From contig NZ_FNNR01000009.1 of the NCBI RefSeq assembly GCF_900106835.1, positions 62,001 through 126,000 of the forward strand: a stretch of DNA of 64,000 nucleotides. The letters run 5' to 3'. Source of the DNA: Arthrobacter sp. cf158. GTDB taxonomy: Bacteria > Actinomycetota > Actinomycetes > Actinomycetales > Micrococcaceae. The notes beneath the pieces were generated by a model. It saw nothing but the letters and a program-made list of their open reading frames with translations, did not search any database and was not told where the DNA came from. This document shows positions 16,844 through 24,092 of the stretch, one piece after another. A program made the translations under genes and the position numbers. Position 1 is the stretch's first letter. Each line of letters begins with the position of its first letter.

Positions 16844-17692
16844 ATGACAGCGCACCGGGGATCCGTGACCAAGGCCGAACAATTCCACAAACTCCACGAC
16901 GCCGGGCCCACGCCCCTGGTGCTCGTGAACGTCTGGGACGCGGCGTCCGCCCGAGTGGTCCAGGAGGCAGGTGCTACGGCGATTGCCACTTCAAGCTCGG
17001 CCGTCTCCTGGAGCCTGGGGTTCCGCGACGGGGACCACGTGCCGTGGGGCCTGGCCATGGCCGCCTTGGGCCGGGTTGTGGGGGCAACCAAACTTCCCGT
17101 CACGGCCGATATTGAGACGGGCTACGGACGCACCGACGACGAACTTCGCGTGACGGTCCATGCGGTCCTTGACGCGGGTGCCGTGGGGATCAACATCGAA
17201 GACTCCGCCATGGAGCCCCTCACTGACATCGCCGAACAGTCGCGCCGGATCGCCCTTATCCGTGCCGCTGCGGACGATCGCGGCATCCCGCTGTTCATCA
17301 ATGCCCGCACTGACACGTACCTTTCGGGCCAGTTCCCGGACACGGCCTACGACCAGACGCTGCGGCGTGCCGAGGCCTACCTCACGGCGGGTGCTGACGG
17401 AATCTTTGTGCCCGGAGTGGTGGATTTACACGTCCTGCACGAGCTTTCCAGCCGGATTCCGGCGCCACTGAACGCGCTGGCGGGCGTCGGAGCGCCGTCG
17501 CCCCTGGAACTGCACGACGCCGGTGTCCGGCGCGTCAGCATCGGTGGCAACGCGGCCAAGGCCGCCTACGCCAAGGTTGCCCGGGTTGCCAAGGAGATCC
17601 TTGGCGACGGCAATTGGGCCGGGCTCGCCGGCACGCGCAGTCACGACGAAATGGACGCCCTGTTCGCGCCGGGCCCCAAATACAGTCTGTGA
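16844..17692 (+). CDS. isocitrate lyase/PEP mutase family protein
   Basis: This 282-residue TIM-barrel enzyme belongs to the 2-methylisocitrate lyase/phosphoenolpyruvate phosphonomutase superfamily. It shows VNVWDAASARVVQEAGATAIATSS, the metal-site strand TADIETGYG, NIEDS and NARTDTY. These enzymes cleave or form C-C or P-C bonds next to a carboxylate. The KKCG-like lyase loop of true isocitrate lyases is absent, so it is not AceA. The ATG at 16844 gives the usual N-terminus. It is divergently transcribed from the aminotransferase; a shared pathway is possible but not shown. Confidence 0.85.
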   Translation: MTAHRGSVTKAEQFHKLHDAGPTPLVLVNVWDAASARVVQEAGATAIATSSSAVSWSLGFRDGDHVPWGLAMAALGRVVGATKLPVTADIETGYGRTDDELRVTVHAVLDAGAVGINIEDSAMEPLTDIAEQSRRIALIRAAADDRGIPLFINARTDTYLSGQFPDTAYDQTLRRAEAYLTAGADGIFVPGVVDLHVLHELSSRIPAPLNALAGVGAPSPLELHDAGVRRVSIGGNAAKAAYAKVARVAKEILGDGNWAGLAGTRSHDEMDALFAPGPKYSL

Positions 17693-17796
17693 CCCAGTAC
17701 GAGCGGTGAACTGATGCCACGTACGACGGCGGCACCCGGCTTTAATGTCGTACCTCGCCGATAGCTTGGGTTGAGTGGAAGACGGAGGGAGCGTCC

Positions 17797-18825
17797 ATGG
17801 CACGGCGAAGTGTTCAGTTCTGGCGAATCGAGCAGTTGAACGGTGATGAGCTCAGCCGCCCGTTTCCTGCGCGACGCGTGGCCGAAGTACTGAAGAAGGC
17901 CCAGGATGCCGGGACGGACAGGCGCTTCACCAGCGTGGATGGCACAGTGCTGCTCGCCCAGGCACTGGCTTCTTCGCCGTATCCCGTGGTGCTGCTGGAC
18001 AGGGTCCGGGATACCAACCTCCCGAGCGTCGGAGACGCACTTGGCCGGCGCAAACCGCTGCCGCTGGCTCCAGGAGATCACCTGCTGGAGACCACATATT
18101 TTGCCTTCATGAAACGCAACGTCATCGCCGTGCTGACCAGCGGAAACGGCCCCCGGGCGTCCCGGATGGGGGAGTACCTCGGCGGAATGCTGGGGCTCGA
18201 ACCAAGCTTGGTGCCCGTGGTCAGGGAAGATATTGAGGAAATCCTCAGGCGGCTTGAGGTGAGCCGCTTCGAGTTCGCGCTGCCCGCTGAACGGCTGTCC
18301 GGGAAGCTCATGGAAGGCGAGTGGGCCGATGTTCTGGAGAGTGCCTCGAGGCTCGTGAATGAGGGAACGTTCCGTATTTCCCTGAGCGTGGGAAGGTCCG
18401 GGAAGGCCGAGGACAAGCAGCGGATCCGGGACCGGATTCAGCAGCTGATCGATCTTTTCCGCCAGGCTGGCTCCGTAGAGCATTTCGACTATGTGGTGGC
18501 GGAGGGCAAAGACTCCCTGACGGGCGACCGCGAAGTGGTGGACCTGTTGAAGGAACGGTTCATTTCCCACATTGAGGTGGATCCGGACGTCTTCAATGAT
18601 CCCCAAAAGTCTGTGGCGGAGGCGGTCTCCATCCTCACTAAGCAAGCCAGGGACAATGAGGCATTCTTCGCCAGGACTTTGCCGGACATCAAGGGTTCCG
18701 CTGATCCGGGCCAAGTGCCGGAGATGGTTGCGGGAGGAATGGCTGCAGCGCGGGAAGCTGTTGCGGGAGCGAGGGGCAAGGCGGAAGCCCACGAAGGAGC
18801 GGGTCATGAGCTTGTACGGGGTTGA
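17797..18825 (+). CDS. uncharacterised cytosolic protein, first gene of a two-gene cassette
   Basis: This 342-residue soluble protein belongs to no family I can name with certainty. The N-terminal half is alpha/beta with strand-rich segments (RSVQFWRIEQL, PVVLLDRVRD). Then comes an ETTYFAFMKRNVIAVLTSGNGPRASRMGEYL block, whose E-T-T-x-F ... N-G-P-R layout I associate with DUF6731-like and other accessory proteins. The C-terminal 40 residues are Ala/Gly/Lys/Glu-rich and probably disordered. Cys and signal peptide are absent. The ATG at 17797 follows GGAGGGAG. The next gene is a four-helix membrane protein that overlaps its end, so the two probably work as a unit. Confidence 0.7.
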   Translation: MARRSVQFWRIEQLNGDELSRPFPARRVAEVLKKAQDAGTDRRFTSVDGTVLLAQALASSPYPVVLLDRVRDTNLPSVGDALGRRKPLPLAPGDHLLETTYFAFMKRNVIAVLTSGNGPRASRMGEYLGGMLGLEPSLVPVVREDIEEILRRLEVSRFEFALPAERLSGKLMEGEWADVLESASRLVNEGTFRISLSVGRSGKAEDKQRIRDRIQQLIDLFRQAGSVEHFDYVVAEGKDSLTGDREVVDLLKERFISHIEVDPDVFNDPQKSVAEAVSILTKQARDNEAFFARTLPDIKGSADPGQVPEMVAGGMAAAREAVAGARGKAEAHEGAGHELVRG

Positions 18826-18842
18826 ACTTGTACGGGGTTGAA
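18811..18842 (+). repeat. perfect 16-bp tandem duplication at a gene junction
   Basis: CTTGTACGGGGTTGAA occurs at 18811-18826 and again at 18827-18842 with no mismatch. It sits just after a strong ribosome site (GAAGGAG 18793-18799) and ATG (18806-18808), and shifts the downstream membrane-protein frame by one base. Confidence 0.95.
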
Positions 18843-19361
18843 CTCGAACACGCTGGACGCCGCCGGACCCTGTGGCGGTGGTTCCTCTTGCATCCCACTG
18901 CCGACTACCTGTGGGCCGTGGCGGCAGTCCTGCTGTGGTTGGGGATCGCAACGCTGGCACGCCAACCGCTGTTGCTTGAGGGGGTGGATACCGGTGCGCG
19001 CCGGACACTCTTCCAGACTCTGGCCACCCTGGCAGGCGCGACGGCAGGCCTGACGCTCACCAGTGTCTCCATGCTGATCAATGTCTTGGGCAAGAAGGCC
19101 GCGCCGGGCCAGCGGGAACTCCCCCTGGAGAAGCTCACTGCCACGCATCGGCGCCAGATCGGTGAGGTCTTCCTTTTTGCCATTCCCGGGCTGGGCCTGC
19201 TGGTGGTTGCCGCCTTGGCGACGATTGTCCTGGAGGGAGGGGCGCCCACTGGGCTGTGGATACCCGAGGCTGTGGTGTTCGTGCTGGCATTTGCCTCGGT
19301 GCTGGCTCTGTTGCGGGTAGCGTGGGCTCTCCGGAGAGTCCTGGCGATCGCGACTGCGTAA
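18822..19361 (+). CDS. four-helix membrane protein with a disrupted native start
   Basis: This frame encodes about 179 residues with four hydrophobic segments (about residues 24-45, 65-88, 112-135 and 145-168) and no recognised family. From its present sequence it can start only at poor codons such as the TTG at 18822. The obvious start, ATG 18806 with GAAGGAG 6 nt upstream, now runs into TGA at 18839-18841 after 11 codons. Removing one 16-bp repeat unit joins that ATG in frame as MSLYGVELEHAG, so the gene looks recently inactivated or phase-variable. It overlaps the preceding cytosolic-protein gene. Function is unknown. Confidence 0.65.
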   Translation: MNLYGVELEHAGRRRTLWRWFLLHPTADYLWAVAAVLLWLGIATLARQPLLLEGVDTGARRTLFQTLATLAGATAGLTLTSVSMLINVLGKKAAPGQRELPLEKLTATHRRQIGEVFLFAIPGLGLLVVAALATIVLEGGAPTGLWIPEAVVFVLAFASVLALLRVAWALRRVLAIATA

Positions 19362-19385
19362 CCGCCCCGGACAGCAGGAATAGGC

Positions 19386-20264
19386 TCAGCGCACGCTGAG
19401 TGCCTCCGTCAGTGTCCTGCCGTTGACGTAGATCTCGGCCCGCGTGGCCCCGCTGGCCGACACTATGGTGTGCGTCAGCTGCGCCTGGATCCGCGGAATA
19501 TCGCACACGCCACCGGGACGCAGAGATCCGCTGAGATTCACCACCACGGTGGAGCCGTTCATGTATCCGGAGAGGTACCGCAGCGAGGAATTGGCCAGGG
19601 CGTCGTACAGTGCGGCGTCGCTGTCCAGTGGCATTCCGGCGCCCAGCAGTCGTCCCAAAGCTACGCTCAGGGGATCTCCGGGAACAGCCACTCCCCGGAT
19701 CGGAACCAGGCTGTCATTGCAGCCGAACCGCACGCCGCGGGAGCCGCCGTCGTCGATTGCCACGTAGTAGACCGCAGGCCCGGAGGCATCCACCGGGATG
19801 AGGTTGGCGGTTATGGAAGGTTCGGGCGCGCTGGTACCGGGCTGCGGTGATGGCTCGACGGCGGGTCCCGGCTCAGCCGCGGACGGCGTCGGAGCGCGGG
19901 GAGAAGTTGGCGTCGATGCGGGAACCGGAGAGGGTGATGCGGCCGGGACGGCAACAGACGGAGTGCCCGGCCCTGAGGTACTGGAGCCCAAACTGGGTAC
20001 CGAAGTGTTGGGCCCCGAAGCGATGGGCGCCGAATCGCCAGGCGATGCACCATCCCGCGCTGGACCACCAGAGACCGGAGCACCAGGTGTCGAGGCCGCC
20101 GGAGCCGAAGTGGTCGGCGCGGAAGGAGAAGGCACCGTGACCGTCGGAACGGGTCCGGTTCCCTGGGGAGTGCCTGCTGCGGTGCAGCCGGCCACCCAGA
20201 GACTGGCGGCGAGGCAGGCGGCCGCGATCGCCGTCGTACTCCTGGGTCCCCGTCCGGCACGCAT
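19386..20264 (-). CDS. GerMN-domain lipoprotein
   Basis: This protein of about 292 residues begins with a lipoprotein signal peptide ending in VAGC (Cys27). A Pro/Ser/Thr/Ala-rich spacer of roughly 110 residues follows. The C-terminal GerMN-like domain has YYVAIDD, a conserved DPLSVALGRLLGA helix, LRYLSGYMNGSTVVVNLSG, and a final AEIYVNGRTLTEAL strand. GerMN domains occur in spore-germination and cell-envelope lipoproteins such as LpqB; here an envelope role is likely since this group does not sporulate. An in-frame ATG nine codons upstream (20291) is the alternative start. It converges on the 4-TM gene. Confidence 0.75.
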   Translation of the reverse strand: MRAGRGPRSTTAIAAACLAASLWVAGCTAAGTPQGTGPVPTVTVPSPSAPTTSAPAASTPGAPVSGGPARDGASPGDSAPIASGPNTSVPSLGSSTSGPGTPSVAVPAASPSPVPASTPTSPRAPTPSAAEPGPAVEPSPQPGTSAPEPSITANLIPVDASGPAVYYVAIDDGGSRGVRFGCNDSLVPIRGVAVPGDPLSVALGRLLGAGMPLDSDAALYDALANSSLRYLSGYMNGSTVVVNLSGSLRPGGVCDIPRIQAQLTHTIVSASGATRAEIYVNGRTLTEALSVR

Positions 20265-20389
20265 GACAGCCCCACGCTCCTGTCCGTCCATCTGTAGTTA
20301 AACGTTAGGCCGGTGCGGCGGGGAGCAACATGCCGCTACGGTGACGGTTCGGACAAGAGTTGGTCACGCCGCACTGCCAGTAAAGCGAA

Positions 20390-20423
20390 AGCCCCCGTCC
20401 CGCGAGGTAGCGGAACGGGGGCT
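20390..20423 (-). terminator. intrinsic terminator of the FMN reductase gene
   Basis: A 14-bp stem with one mismatch (AGCCCCCGTCCCGC at 20390-20403 against 20410-20423) and a 6-nt loop starts 15 bp beyond the stop. On the minus strand TTTCGCTTT follows. Confidence 0.75.
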
Positions 20424-20437
20424 CGGCAGCGATGTGG

Positions 20438-21004
20438 CTAGGCTGCTGCTTCTTCGTCCTGGACGGCGGTGAGGGGCTCAAAGATGCCCTTGATCTGCTC
20501 AACGACCTCTGCGTCGTCCTTCGGGTGCAGTTCAGCGAAGCGGATCATGGAACCCGGGACGGCCAACTTGACGTCTTCCAGGACCTTGGCGCCGGCGATG
20601 CCTACGGCCTTGCGTGCCTCGTCCTGCGCCCAGACGCCGCCGTACTGGCCAAAAGCCGTACCGACGACGGCGGTCGGCTTGCCGGAGAGGGCGCCGGCGC
20701 CGAAGGGACGGGACAGCCAGTCGATGGCGTTCTTCAGCGAAGCCGGAACGGTGCCGTTGTGCTCGGGGGTGACCAGCAGGATGGTATCGGCGTCGGCTGC
20801 TGCGGCGCGGAGGGCTGCAGCTTCAGCGGGGACCTGGCCTTCAACGTCGATGTCCTCGTTGTAGAAGGGGATGTTGCCCAGGGAGTCGTGGATCTGGACG
20901 TCAACGTTCTCCGGCGCGTTCAGCTGGATGGCTTCGGCGAGCTTCTTGTTGTGGGAATCGGCGCGGAGGCTGCCGACGAGGGTAAGAACGGTGCTCTTGG
21001 ACAT
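20438..21004 (-). CDS. NADPH-dependent FMN reductase
   Basis: This 188-residue flavodoxin-like protein has the FMN phosphate loop GSLRADSHNKKLAEAI at residues 9-24 and the isoalloxazine-contact motif PEHNGTVPASLKNAIDWLSRPFG. It belongs to the NADPH-dependent FMN reductase/azoreductase-like group, which reduces flavins, quinones or azo and metal acceptors in the cytosol. The ATG at 21002-21004 has AAGGAG 6 nt upstream. It is divergent from a TetR gene across a 119-bp region with a perfect operator-like palindrome, so TetR control is likely. Confidence 0.9.
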   Translation of the reverse strand: MSKSTVLTLVGSLRADSHNKKLAEAIQLNAPENVDVQIHDSLGNIPFYNEDIDVEGQVPAEAAALRAAAADADTILLVTPEHNGTVPASLKNAIDWLSRPFGAGALSGKPTAVVGTAFGQYGGVWAQDEARKAVGIAGAKVLEDVKLAVPGSMIRFAELHPKDDAEVVEQIKGIFEPLTAVQDEEAAA

Positions 21005-21088
21005 GGTGTCTCCTTGGTGTCTGCCCACGTGCCGTGCGGTACTGGGCCTGCTTTGTCTCTGGGCTTTGGAGCCTTCACTGATACTAAA

Positions 21089-21102
21089 CGGACCACGGTC
21101 CG
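21089..21102. promoter_or_regulatory. candidate TetR operator
   Basis: CGGACC and GGTCCG form a perfect 6-bp inverted repeat around a 2-nt centre (21089-21102), between the FMN reductase and TetR genes. It lies 22 bp before the TetR ATG, an expected place for autorepression and control of the divergent gene. Confidence 0.55.
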
Positions 21103-21123
21103 CTTTCTATTCCCGGGTCTAGA

Positions 21124-21738
21124 ATGTTTTTTGTGAGCTCCATCCCCCTCCAGCCGGACGTGCCGCTCGGCCCGCCGCATGAGCGCAGTGACGCCGCGCG
21201 GAATCGTGAGCGCCTTCTCTGCGCTGCCCGCGAGCTGGTGGACGAGTTCGGGGCCGAGTCGCTGACCATGGACGCGCTCGCGTGCAAAGCCAACGTGGGC
21301 AAGGGGACCGTGTTCCGTCGCTTCGGCAGCCGTGCCGGGCTCATGATGACCCTGTTGAGCGACTCTGAGTCGGAGTTCCAGCGCGGCTTCATGTTCGGAC
21401 CGCCACCCCTGGGCCCTGGAGCCCCGCCTGCAGAGCGGCTGGTGGCGTTTGGTGAGGGTCGGATCTACTTCGTCCTGGAAAACGGGGAGCTGCTGAAGGC
21501 GGCTGGTTCCTCAGCCCACAACCGCTTTGACGTCCCGGCAACCATCCTTGCGCACCGGCACATCGAGCTGCTGCTCCGTGAAGCCGGTGTTGGTGATCCC
21601 TGGGTGATGGCCATGTCCCTGATGGCGGCCCTGGACCCCGAGCGGATTGTTAACGACGTCCGCGTTCATGGGATCTCACCCAAGCGACTCACGGATTCCT
21701 GGAGCGAGTTGGTCACCCGGCTACTGCGCGCGGTCTAG
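21124..21738 (+). CDS. TetR-family transcriptional regulator
   Basis: This 204-residue regulator has an N-terminal HTH: RNRERLLCAARELVDEFGAESLTMDALACKANVGKGTVFRRFGSRAGLMM, with recognition helix VGKGTVFRRFG. The C-terminal ligand domain is of a common actinobacterial type. The start is the ATG at 21124 or the GTG at 21133. It probably represses the divergent FMN reductase gene and itself through the palindrome at 21089-21102; the effector is unknown. Confidence 0.9.
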   Translation: MFFVSSIPLQPDVPLGPPHERSDAARNRERLLCAARELVDEFGAESLTMDALACKANVGKGTVFRRFGSRAGLMMTLLSDSESEFQRGFMFGPPPLGPGAPPAERLVAFGEGRIYFVLENGELLKAAGSSAHNRFDVPATILAHRHIELLLREAGVGDPWVMAMSLMAALDPERIVNDVRVHGISPKRLTDSWSELVTRLLRAV

Positions 21739-22146
21739 CAACCCAACGCCGCCCATGGCCTGGCAACCCAACGCCGCCCGCAGGAATCGAACGCTGGAGC
21801 AATCGAGCGGGGCAAGTATCGAATGCTGCCGGCTTGGACCCTGTTGTCGCCCCCCTTGGTGCGCTTGTGCGCGTATTAGTGTCGCCGTCGTCGTAAACAT
21901 GACGCAGTCTGCACATAACAATCTGGCCGCAGGCGCGAAACTGGCCGCCGTGAAGCAAAACGTGAAGCAGTTATTGTGGTAGTTTCCTCTTGAATGTGAC
22001 GCATGCCATACAGGGCTGGTGATCACTGAAGGGGTGCGGGGGACCCAAGAATCCACTGCACCAATTCGTAGCTGACGCCGGCCACAGCCGGGAACCGCGG
22101 AAGGACGAGCATTGAGTTTTGCCACGATTCGGGGCAGCCACCCGAC
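21739..22146. promoter_or_regulatory. 408-bp intergenic leader of the peptide ABC operon
   Basis: No convincing full gene lies here. The left end holds two copies of GCAACCCAACGCCGCCC (21738-21754 and 21763-21779). The centre (about 21860-22000) is more AT-rich and is the likely promoter area. The right end carries a short reading frame, 22112-22153, that overlaps the first permease start. Confidence 0.5.
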
Positions 22147-22153
22147 ATGCTGA
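22112..22153 (+). CDS. possible 13-residue upstream reading frame
   Basis: A TTG at 22112 preceded by GGAAGGA (spacing 6 nt) opens a 13-codon frame. It ends in TGA at 22151-22153, just after the permease ATG at 22147. The permease start itself has no clear ribosome site, so translation through this frame could feed the permease. The residues (LSFATIRGSHPTC) show no attenuator-like run of one amino acid. Confidence 0.3.
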   Translation: MSFATIRGSHPTC

Positions 22154-23130
22154 AATATCTGATGAAGCGGTCGGGCATCTACCTGATCATGATCTTCCTG
22201 ACCACCAGCGCCGGGTACTTCCTGGCAGTCTCATCGCTCAAGCCGGCGGTTCTCGAGCAGGAAAAGATCCCGCGGCCAACTCCTGAACAGGTAGCAGCGT
22301 CCTTCCGGGGACTCGGACTGGATCCGGATTTGAACCCATGGGAACGGTACATTCAGTGGCTTGGCGGCATCATCACCCGCTGGGACTGGGGCCGCAGCCC
22401 GAATGGCGCCTTCGTCAACGCCGAATTCGCGGACCGCGTGTTGGTGTCCACTCGCCTGTTCATCGCCTCGATCATCCTGACGCTGATCATCGGCGTCGCA
22501 CTGGGTGTCTATTCCGCCGCACGGCAGTACAAGTTCCAGGACCGCGTCATCACGTCCTACAGCTACCTGGTCCACATCCTTCCCGCACCCATCGCCTACT
22601 TTCTGGTGCAGTTGGGCGCCATCGGCATCAACGAGGCCGTGGGGGAGCGCATCTTCTTCGTCACCGGCATTTCGACGCCGGGAATCGACCCCGGTTGGCC
22701 GGCTTTCGTTGACATGGTGGCGCACTACGCCGTGCCCACGTTCGCGATGACCATCTTCGGTTGGGCTGGATACCAGATCGCCCAGCGCCAGTACCTTCTG
22801 GACAACGTCAACGCCGACTTCGTCAGGACCGCCAGGGCCAAGGGATTGACCCGCAACCAAGCCATCAGGAAACACGCCCTGCGGGTTTCCTTCATCCCCG
22901 TGGCCCAGAGCATCGCCTTCACCATCCCGGCGATCTTCACCGGCGGCTTCTTTGCCGAGGCCATCTTCGCCTGGCCGGGCATCGGCCTCTGGAGCATCCA
23001 GGCCATCAGCCTGCAGGACGTCAACGTCGCCACTGCCACGCTGGCTTATGGTTCAGTGATCTTCGCGATCGGCGCCATCCTTGCCGACTTCGCCACCACG
23101 CTGGTCGATCCACGAGTGAGGGTCCAGTAA
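22147..23130 (+). CDS. oligopeptide-type ABC transporter permease 1
   Basis: This 327-residue inner-membrane protein is a DppB/OppB-type permease. It has six predicted helices, a large external loop after helix 1, and the cytoplasmic EAA loop (DFVRTARAKGLTRNQAIRKHALR) that contacts the ATPase. Its stop overlaps the next permease start in TAATG. With the following three genes it forms a peptide or peptide-like solute importer. The start lacks a clear ribosome site; a short upstream frame may couple to it. Confidence 0.9.
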   Translation: MLKYLMKRSGIYLIMIFLTTSAGYFLAVSSLKPAVLEQEKIPRPTPEQVAASFRGLGLDPDLNPWERYIQWLGGIITRWDWGRSPNGAFVNAEFADRVLVSTRLFIASIILTLIIGVALGVYSAARQYKFQDRVITSYSYLVHILPAPIAYFLVQLGAIGINEAVGERIFFVTGISTPGIDPGWPAFVDMVAHYAVPTFAMTIFGWAGYQIAQRQYLLDNVNADFVRTARAKGLTRNQAIRKHALRVSFIPVAQSIAFTIPAIFTGGFFAEAIFAWPGIGLWSIQAISLQDVNVATATLAYGSVIFAIGAILADFATTLVDPRVRVQ

Positions 23131-24092
23131 TGACCAACATCATCGATCCCATTGCGGAAATTGACGAGGCCCGGGTAGCCGACCAAGACGTCGTTATTGG
23201 CAAGTCCCGCATCATCTTCCGTCGCTTTATGCGGAACCGGACCGCCGTCGCCGGCCTCTTTATTTTCCTTGCGTTGTTCCTGTTCTCCATCTTTGGCGGC
23301 TTCCTCACCTCGTGGGACAAGGACACCATTGATCCCCTGAACATCGGCATGCCGCCATCGCCGGACCATTTGCTGGGTACCACCCAGGCCGGCATTGACC
23401 TCATGGCGCTCATCGTCGATGGCACCCGGACATCGATCCTCATCGGCCTGATCGTGGGGGGCGTTTCCGTGCTGATCTCGGCGGTATACGGCTGCACCAT
23501 GGCGTTCTTCGGCGGCAAAGTGGACGCCACCATGCTGTTCATCCTCGAAGCGCTGATCATGATGCCCGCCATCCTGGTGGTCGCGGTTGCCACCAGCGGC
23601 AGCGGCGGGCTCAAGGACCTCCCCAGCTGGCTGCTGCTGATCGTCGTCCTGCTGTTCTTCAGCTGGATGGGCACCGCCCGACTGGTGCGCTCGCTCTCCA
23701 TGTCCCTCATGCAGCGCGACTACGTCAAGGCAGCCAAGTACATGGGTGTCCCTTCCCGCCGGATCGTGTGGCGCCACCTTGTTCCCAACATTGGCTCGTT
23801 GCTGGTGCTCGACTTCACCCGCGGCATCACCGGCGCCATCCTCGCCGAAGTGGCGTTCTCCTTCATTGGCATCGGCATCAAACTCCCGGACATCAGCCTG
23901 GGCGTCCTGATCGGCCAAGCGACGGGCCAGGTGTCCTCCTTCCCGTGGATGTTCTGGGTTCCGTTGACCGTCATGTTCCTCCTGACAGGCTCGCTGGCCA
24001 TGATGAATGACGGCCTCCGTGACGCCTTCGACCCCAGCTCCAGCTCCATCGGCCGGGCGAAGACCAAGATCGCAAAGAAGACCAACAAATGA
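23130..24092 (+). CDS. oligopeptide-type ABC transporter permease 2
   Basis: This 320-residue DppC/OppC-type permease has an N-terminal OppC-like segment (RRFMRNRTAVAGLFIFLALFLF), the DHLLGTTQAGIDL motif after the periplasmic loop, and the EAA loop DYVKAAKYMGVPSRRIVWRHLVPN. It overlaps permease 1 by one base and the ATPase gene by four (ATGA), so the set is translated as one unit. Confidence 0.92.
   Translation: MTNIIDPIAEIDEARVADQDVVIGKSRIIFRRFMRNRTAVAGLFIFLALFLFSIFGGFLTSWDKDTIDPLNIGMPPSPDHLLGTTQAGIDLMALIVDGTRTSILIGLIVGGVSVLISAVYGCTMAFFGGKVDATMLFILEALIMMPAILVVAVATSGSGGLKDLPSWLLLIVVLLFFSWMGTARLVRSLSMSLMQRDYVKAAKYMGVPSRRIVWRHLVPNIGSLLVLDFTRGITGAILAEVAFSFIGIGIKLPDISLGVLIGQATGQVSSFPWMFWVPLTVMFLLTGSLAMMNDGLRDAFDPSSSSIGRAKTKIAKKTNK

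Noticed and set aside
17797..19361. Firm assignment as a Kiwa defence system
   Set aside because: Only the layout (cytosolic protein plus 4-TM protein) is similar; no homology can be shown by eye, so it is kept as a hypothesis.
21781..21792. tRNA-like T-arm (GTTCGATTCC on the minus strand)
   Set aside because: The flanking bases do not form a T-stem, and no acceptor, D or anticodon arm is present.
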